Shown: positions 15,980 through 20,166 of the stretch, piece by piece
Layout of the letters: every line of letters starts with the position of its first letter
Numbering within the stretch: the stretch's first letter is position 1
Source of the DNA: Candidatus Pelagibacter sp. TMED197
GTDB taxonomy: Bacteria; Pseudomonadota; Alphaproteobacteria; Pelagibacterales; Pelagibacteraceae
NCBI GenBank assembly: GCA_002169755.1
Contig: NHIU01000036.1
Coordinates: forward strand, 1,991 to 22,156
DNA: 20,166 nucleotides
Direction: 5' to 3'
Position numbers and translations under genes: made by a program
The notes under the pieces: model-generated
The model's input: the letters and a program-made list of their open reading frames with translations, nothing else
Database searches by the model: none
What the model was told of the DNA's origin: nothing

Positions 15980-18421
15980 TTAAAGATCATTCCAAGTTAT
16001 TGGTTTATCTTTGGCAATTTCATGTTTCGAAGTTTTATTAACAATTATATCAAAAAATTTTGGGACAATTCCACCTGCTGGACCTTTAATACATATATTA
16101 TTTTTGCTGAATTTAGCCCCTTTTCTAATGAATTTTTTTGCATACAGACTTTTTTTCTGGGAGTTTAAAGTTATATATTCATTTGGTTGAATTTTTTTTA
16201 TACCGTCTCCAAGTAAAGTAAGTATATTTTTTTTAGTAATTGTAGATTTTTTAGAAATTTGCCAAAAACTTTTCCAACTATTATAAATTTTTTTAAAACT
16301 TACAAGTTCTTTAATTTCTTTAAAATCAGAAGATAAAATATGATCAGGTCCCTCTAAATTTTTATCTATTGTAAAATGTCTTTCAACTATATTGCACCCT
16401 CTCGTAATAGCAACTTTAGATGCCATTAAATCTGTTGAATGATCTGAAAGACCTATTGGAACGTCATACATCTTTTTTAAAGTTTCAATAAACTTTAAAT
16501 TCATCTCTGAGTAACTTGAAGGATAAGAAGAATTGCAATGTAATAATATTAGATTTTTGTTTCCAGTTGATCTTACTGCCTCTACAGCTTCATCTATTTC
16601 AGAAATTTTTGACATGCCTGTAGACAAAATAATTGGTTTTTGCTTTAAAGCTACATACTTTATAAGAGGTAAATTAATTAAGTCTACTGATGCAATTTTA
16701 AAAGCTGGCACTTTCATTTTTTCTAAAAAATCTGCACTTTCAAAATCAAATGGAGTTGAAAATATTTCTAAATTTTTTTTTCTTGCGTAAGCAAATATTT
16801 TCCTCTGAACTTTAAAACTAAGACTTAGTCGCTTAAATAGCTCACTTAAGCTTTCTTGAGTTCCTATTACTTTTTCAGCATAATTTTCTGATTTTACTTT
16901 ATTGGATATTCGAGTGTCCGGTAAAAAAGATTGGAATTTTATTGAGTTACAGCCAGCCATTTTAGCTTTATCAATGAGTTGTTTTGCTAGTTGGAAACTG
17001 CCGTTATGATTCAAGCCTGCTTCAGCTATAATATAGGGCTTACAATTTCCGCCAATCTTTACTTTTCCTATCTTAACTTCTTTATTAAATTTTATTGAGG
17101 TTGGATTTTTACTTTCATTTGTAAAATCATTAAATTTAGTAACCAAACTATTTACTAAGTCAAAAGACTTATGAAATAAAATTTGACTATCAGCATAGTT
17201 AAACTCACCACCTGCTCCAATAGAGAATAAATTTTCAAAACTTTCAACATAACTTTTTATAGTAGCCACCTCCTTTTTATAATTTGCGAATTGTATAGGG
17301 TAAACATATGGTTCATAATTTATTTCAGTATGAAATAAATCTTTTATATCAGCAATTTTAGTTTTATGAATTTGGTCTGCTACAGTTTTCATTACCTTTT
17401 TTTTGTTAATTCTAGAAAATTTATCCCCTGATGAGTAAGTAATTTCTGCAGTCAGATAAGTTTGATTTGATGGGCATGTAAACTTAGAAAGTTTTTTTGT
17501 TTCTGTTATTCTATTAAAAATTGTCTGTTCTGAGTCAAAATATAACCAATGAATTTTCTTAGGAAGCAAAAACTTTTTATTATAAAACAAATAAACTGAG
17601 CAAATGCCCCTGAATTTTAAGTTATTTTTTTGGCCCAAAAACCTGGATGTTAAATTTAATGGTAAGGTAGATATAACAATACTATTTTTATCTAAAATAT
17701 ATTTTTTTTTATTGGTTAGGATTTTATCAATCTTATTTTGTTTTTTTGTGAAACCTATTACAGTTTCATTAAACTTTAACTTTCCTTGTAATTTTCTAAT
17801 TCTTTTTTCAATATCGAGGTATACCGAACCTGTTCCATGTTTCCCGACTGCACAAAATTCTTCGGTATAAAAAGGTAGTATTTTTTTTCTAAAATTAATT
17901 CTATTTGGAGCCCAATCTGGCGTCATTTTGTCAGTCTCTATTCCCCAAATTTTTTTTGGATATTTTTCAAAAAACATTTTTCTGAGTGTTGGCCCTATAA
18001 ATGCATCTATATATGCTTTATAACTTTTAGCTTTATTTTTTTGATCTGGGTCAATTTTTTTTAGTTCCAATTTAATTTTTTTTTTTAATTTATTTTCATA
18101 TTTATTTAATGACTCCACAGACAAAGGATAGTCATAAAACTTATCAAAATTTTTTCCTTGTACATTTTTACACCAAAACTTACCTTCTATTAAAAGTTTT
18201 CCAAAATTTTTTAACCAAAATTTTTTTAAAGATTGATCTGGAGTGTGAAAAATATGGGGCCCAGTATCAATTATAAATTTTTTCCATCTCCATGATCTGC
18301 AGAGTCCACCAGAAATTTTATTTTTTTCAATAATAGTTACGTCCCAGTCTTTTTCTAACAACTTCCATGCTGTTATTAAGCCGGTTGGACCAGCACCTAA
18401 AATATAAGCTTTCTTTCTCAA
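15980..18421 (-). CDS. Fusion: FAD amine-oxidase-like domain + full-length NeuB synthase
   Basis: A single uninterrupted 813-residue frame. Residues 1 to about 435 are a flavoprotein of the UDP-galactopyranose mutase/protoporphyrinogen oxidase type: FAD motif ILGAGPTGL (7-15), IIEKNKISGGLCRS (30-43), and a C-terminal NLFSIGAGGEFNYADSQI (397-414). After a short linker, residues 455-813 are a complete NeuB: IIAEAGLNHNGSFQLAK (464-480), IKFQSF, FSTPFD, FKIASVD, ILSTGMS, GLSDHS (657-662), ERHFTID, and a SAF domain with KSLYAKKFIRKG and KGPAGGIVP. The NeuB half condenses PEP with an amino-sugar. The flavin half may oxidise, reduce or rearrange its substrate. No ATG is available: it starts at TTG 18421 after an AGGAT. 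There is no internal start at the domain joint. Confidence 0.9.
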   Translation of the reverse strand: MRKKAYILGAGPTGLITAWKLLEKDWDVTIIEKNKISGGLCRSWRWKKFIIDTGPHIFHTPDQSLKKFWLKNFGKLLIEGKFWCKNVQGKNFDKFYDYPLSVESLNKYENKLKKKIKLELKKIDPDQKNKAKSYKAYIDAFIGPTLRKMFFEKYPKKIWGIETDKMTPDWAPNRINFRKKILPFYTEEFCAVGKHGTGSVYLDIEKRIRKLQGKLKFNETVIGFTKKQNKIDKILTNKKKYILDKNSIVISTLPLNLTSRFLGQKNNLKFRGICSVYLFYNKKFLLPKKIHWLYFDSEQTIFNRITETKKLSKFTCPSNQTYLTAEITYSSGDKFSRINKKKVMKTVADQIHKTKIADIKDLFHTEINYEPYVYPIQFANYKKEVATIKSYVESFENLFSIGAGGEFNYADSQILFHKSFDLVNSLVTKFNDFTNESKNPTSIKFNKEVKIGKVKIGGNCKPYIIAEAGLNHNGSFQLAKQLIDKAKMAGCNSIKFQSFLPDTRISNKVKSENYAEKVIGTQESLSELFKRLSLSFKVQRKIFAYARKKNLEIFSTPFDFESADFLEKMKVPAFKIASVDLINLPLIKYVALKQKPIILSTGMSKISEIDEAVEAVRSTGNKNLILLHCNSSYPSSYSEMNLKFIETLKKMYDVPIGLSDHSTDLMASKVAITRGCNIVERHFTIDKNLEGPDHILSSDFKEIKELVSFKKIYNSWKSFWQISKKSTITKKNILTLLGDGIKKIQPNEYITLNSQKKSLYAKKFIRKGAKFSKNNICIKGPAGGIVPKFFDIIVNKTSKHEIAKDKPITWNDL

Positions 18422-18443
18422 AATATGTTTTTATCCTGCATAT

Positions 18444-18458
18444 GTTCAATAATTGAAC
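18444..18458. promoter_or_regulatory. Perfect 15-bp palindrome, candidate operator (copy 4)
   Basis: GTTCAATAATTGAAC, with the same arms as the other copies. It sits in the 108-base divergent region between the NeuB-fusion gene (minus) and the FkbM gene (plus), 22 bases before the fusion's TTG start and 71 bases before the FkbM ATG. It could control both directions. Confidence 0.6.
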
Positions 18459-18461
18459 TAT

Positions 18462-18490
18462 ATACTATGTTAAATTTGAAAATTTGTAAA
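18462..18490 (-). promoter_or_regulatory. Possible sigma70-type promoter for the NeuB-fusion operon
   Basis: On the minus strand, TTTACA (18490-18485), a 17-base spacer and TAGTAT (18467-18462) form a -35/-10 pair, three bases before the palindrome. A TATAGT that runs into the palindrome is an alternative -10 without a good -35. Transcription would start within the palindrome. No equally good plus-strand promoter for the FkbM gene was found. Confidence 0.4.
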
Positions 18491-18529
18491 TGACCCTTAA
18501 GAATTAATGTATTATAACTATGTCTAAGA

Positions 18530-19165
18530 ATGGGAAAAAAAATTTATCATAAAAAAACTGGGATTTACGAAGATTGGCAACAAATATCAGAGCTTCCTAG
18601 TGTAGATAATATTGTTGATATAGGGGTAGGTGAAGGAACTGCAGATTTATGGAAAAAATTTAAAAAAAAAAGAATAATTTGTATCGATCCTTTAGAAGAA
18701 TCTGAAAAGACAACAAAGTCTATGCTCAAAAAAATGAATTATTCATTTCATAGATACGCAGTTGGAGCAAAATCAAGCAAAAAAATTTTACACGTAGAAA
18801 AAAATATTGGAAGATCAACTTTATTAAAAGTCACTAAAAAGAATTTTGAAGGAAAGCCGCTAATGAGATTAAAAGTAAAAGTTAAAACATTAGACTCAAT
18901 CATAAAAGAAACAAAAACTAAAGGATCCTACGGAATTAAGATTGATGTTGAAGGTTACGAGTTAGAAGTTTTAAAGGGGGCAAAAAAAACTTTATCTAAA
19001 TCAAAATTTGTCATTGTTGAAGCTAGACATAATCATATTACGTTTAAAAAACAGTATAAGTTAAGAGATTTAATGAGTTTAATGTCTTACAATAAATTTG
19101 TTTTAACTCATATTTTTACTGCAAAACCTTTTATAGCTGATTTATGCTTTCAACGAAAAAAATAG
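18530..19165 (+). CDS. FkbM family methyltransferase
   Basis: SAM-dependent O-methyltransferase family common in surface-glycan clusters, 211 residues. The SAM-binding motif VDIGVGEGTADL is at 29-40, followed by ICIDPLEES (acidic end of the second strand), VKTLDSII (118-125) and the family signature IKIDVEGYELEVLKGA (136-151). VIVEARHNHI follows at 161-170. The ATG at 18530 is used; an ATG at 18520 is in another frame. It probably methylates a sugar hydroxyl. It is the first of two plus-strand genes that run toward the 3' end of the 23S gene, and it diverges from the NeuB-fusion operon across the fourth palindrome. Confidence 0.9.
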   Translation: MGKKIYHKKTGIYEDWQQISELPSVDNIVDIGVGEGTADLWKKFKKKRIICIDPLEESEKTTKSMLKKMNYSFHRYAVGAKSSKKILHVEKNIGRSTLLKVTKKNFEGKPLMRLKVKVKTLDSIIKETKTKGSYGIKIDVEGYELEVLKGAKKTLSKSKFVIVEARHNHITFKKQYKLRDLMSLMSYNKFVLTHIFTAKPFIADLCFQRKK

Positions 19166-19199
19166 AGGTTATGAATTATTTTTAATAAATTTAAGATTT

Positions 19200-19976
19200 A
19201 TGTTTCATGCAATTATACAAGCCAGAATGGGATCAAAAAGGCTTCCAGGTAAATCACTTAAAAATTATAAAAAAATCTCACCTTTGGAGATTTTATGTAA
19301 AAGACTAAAAAAAATTAAAAAGGTTTCTAAAATCATAGTAGCTACGACCAAAGAGAAAAAAGATGATAAAATTGTTAAATTTTGTAAAACAATAAAAATA
19401 AATTATTTTAGAGGAAGTAGCGCAAATGTGCTTGACCGGTATTATGGTGCTGCCAAAAAATTTAAATCAAAAGAAATAATAAGATTGACCGCTGATAATC
19501 CATTCATAGATAAAAAGACTTTAATAAAAATGATTAATTTAAAAAAAAAATTTGACTACATTGCTAATACATATCCTTTGCCTGCTACGTATCCAGATGG
19601 ATCAGATATTGAAATTTTTAATTTTGAAACTTTAAAAGAGACACATAAAAATGCAAGATTGCCGTCTGAAAAAGAACATGTAACATTTTACATGTGGCAA
19701 TCAAAAAAGTTTAAAAAAAAGAAAATCGATTTAGGAAAAAATTACTCTAAAATCAGGTACACAATAGATACTCTAGAGGACTATAAGTTATTTAAATTTA
19801 TAGTAGATAGTTTCGATAAGAAAAAAATTTTTTCTATAAGTATGCAGGATATTATAAAACTTCTTTCACATAATAAAAAACAAACACTTTATCAAAAAAA
19901 ATTAAACAGAACATTTGGATGGAAACCAGCTTTTGAGAAAGATAAAATATTCAAAAGAAAAACTAATTTTAAATAA
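19200..19976 (+). CDS. SpsF-like cytidylyltransferase family protein
   Basis: Nucleotidyltransferase of the SpsF type (spore-coat polysaccharide protein F, a CMP-Kdo synthetase relative), 258 residues. It begins IIQARMGSKRLPGKSL (5-20), the family's nucleotide-binding loop, followed by IIVATTKEKKDD, YFRGSSANVLDRYYGA and IIRLTADNPFID. TYPDGSDIEIFNFETL and EKEHVTFYMW complete the family pattern. It is 34 bases after the FkbM stop, with no strong Shine-Dalgarno. Its stop is about 62 bases from the 3' end of the 23S gene, which is transcribed toward it. It is the third sugar nucleotidyltransferase in the window and the most distant of the three. The nucleotide and sugar are unknown. Confidence 0.9.
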   Translation: MFHAIIQARMGSKRLPGKSLKNYKKISPLEILCKRLKKIKKVSKIIVATTKEKKDDKIVKFCKTIKINYFRGSSANVLDRYYGAAKKFKSKEIIRLTADNPFIDKKTLIKMINLKKKFDYIANTYPLPATYPDGSDIEIFNFETLKETHKNARLPSEKEHVTFYMWQSKKFKKKKIDLGKNYSKIRYTIDTLEDYKLFKFIVDSFDKKKIFSISMQDIIKLLSHNKKQTLYQKKLNRTFGWKPAFEKDKIFKRKTNFK

Positions 19977-20038
19977 AAGAAAATTTTTTTTTAAGAAATT
20001 TTTTATATCTAGAATAACTAAAAATTTTTTTCAGTGCA

Positions 20039-20166
20039 TAAATCAAGCCAATTGAGCTATTAGTACTGGTCAGCTTCACGTGTTACCACGCTTCCACACC
20101 CAGCCTATCAACGTAGTGGTCTACTACGGCTCTATAGGAAGAACTAGTTTTGAGGTAAGTTTCCCA
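20039..20166 (-). rRNA. rrl: 23S ribosomal RNA, 3' end (partial)
   Basis: On the minus strand the last 128 bases match the conserved 3' end of bacterial 23S rRNA, including GTTGATAGGCTGGGTGTGGA, TGAAGCTGACCAGTACTAAT and the final GGCTTGATT that pairs with the 5' end of the molecule. GATAGGCTGGGTGTGGAAGCG and CTGACCAGTACTAAT are typical of alphaproteobacteria. The exact mature end is uncertain by a few bases. The gene runs off the right edge. No 5S rRNA follows: the next genes on its 3' side are plus-strand polysaccharide genes running toward it. Confidence 0.95.

Noticed and set aside
15980..18421. NeuB fusion as an artefact of two genes
   Set aside because: The frame is continuous through the joint, the linker is ordinary sequence, and there is no internal start or Shine-Dalgarno near residue 450. 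A base error cannot be fully excluded without reads, but nothing here points to one.
8020..19976. Recent horizontal insertion boundary based on base composition
   Set aside because: Base and codon use look equally AT-rich throughout. No IS element, integrase, direct repeats or tRNA fragment mark an insertion edge other than the 23S end itself.
19977..20038. T-rich runs as a terminator between the SpsF-like gene and 23S
   Set aside because: There are T and A runs and short A/T inverted repeats but no GC stem, so an intrinsic terminator cannot be supported over background.

Overview
The window looks like the end of a surface-polysaccharide island from a very AT-rich alphaproteobacterium, most likely SAR11 (Pelagibacterales). 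The right edge holds the 3' end of a 23S rRNA gene of alphaproteobacterial type on the minus strand. Immediately downstream of that 3' end, where a 5S gene is normally expected, there is instead about 20 kb of carbohydrate-biosynthesis genes. This is the arrangement described for hypervariable region 2 of Pelagibacter, which lies between 23S and 5S rRNA. The taxonomic call rests on that layout, the extreme AT bias and the rRNA sequence. I could not run a search.

Layout from right to left. (E) 18530-19976, plus strand: an FkbM methyltransferase and an SpsF-like nucleotidyltransferase, converging on the 23S 3' end. (D) 18421-12225, minus strand: a flavoprotein fused to a NeuB-type nonulosonate synthase, a Rossmann-fold dehydrogenase-like protein, an LIC12162-type transferase and a PhyH-type dioxygenase. 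(C) 12160-6925, minus strand: a DegT aminotransferase, a radical SAM/SPASM protein, an aldo/keto reductase, a second, short NeuB-type synthase and a second radical SAM/SPASM protein. (B) 6209-6928, plus strand: a NeuA-type CMP-sugar synthetase that converges on C, the two stop codons sharing one TTAA. (A) 6106-5156, minus strand: a Gfo/Idh/MocA oxidoreductase, then a tightly coupled run from 5091 to the left edge: a divergent GAPDH paralogue, a cytidylyltransferase, an HpcH/HpaI aldolase, a D-2-hydroxyacid dehydrogenase and a surface-carbohydrate transferase cut by the window edge.

The genes fit a programme that makes unusual nonulosonic (sialic-acid-like) or other CMP-activated keto-acid sugars and attaches them to a surface glycan. 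There are two C-C bond-forming synthases, an aldolase, three nucleotidyltransferases, amino/oxido/radical/hydroxylase tailoring enzymes and two large transferases. The actual sugar cannot be read from the sequence.

The most striking non-coding signal is a perfect 15-bp palindrome, GTTCAA-NNN-TTGAAC. It occurs four times, always between genes, and always at the head of a gene group (5102, 6145, 12164, 18444). At each site it touches or overlaps a plausible minus-strand -10 element, which suggests a shared operator for the island. The regulator is not in the window. No gap of more than 300 bases without a gene is present, and I see no tRNA, IS element, CRISPR array or 5S rRNA.
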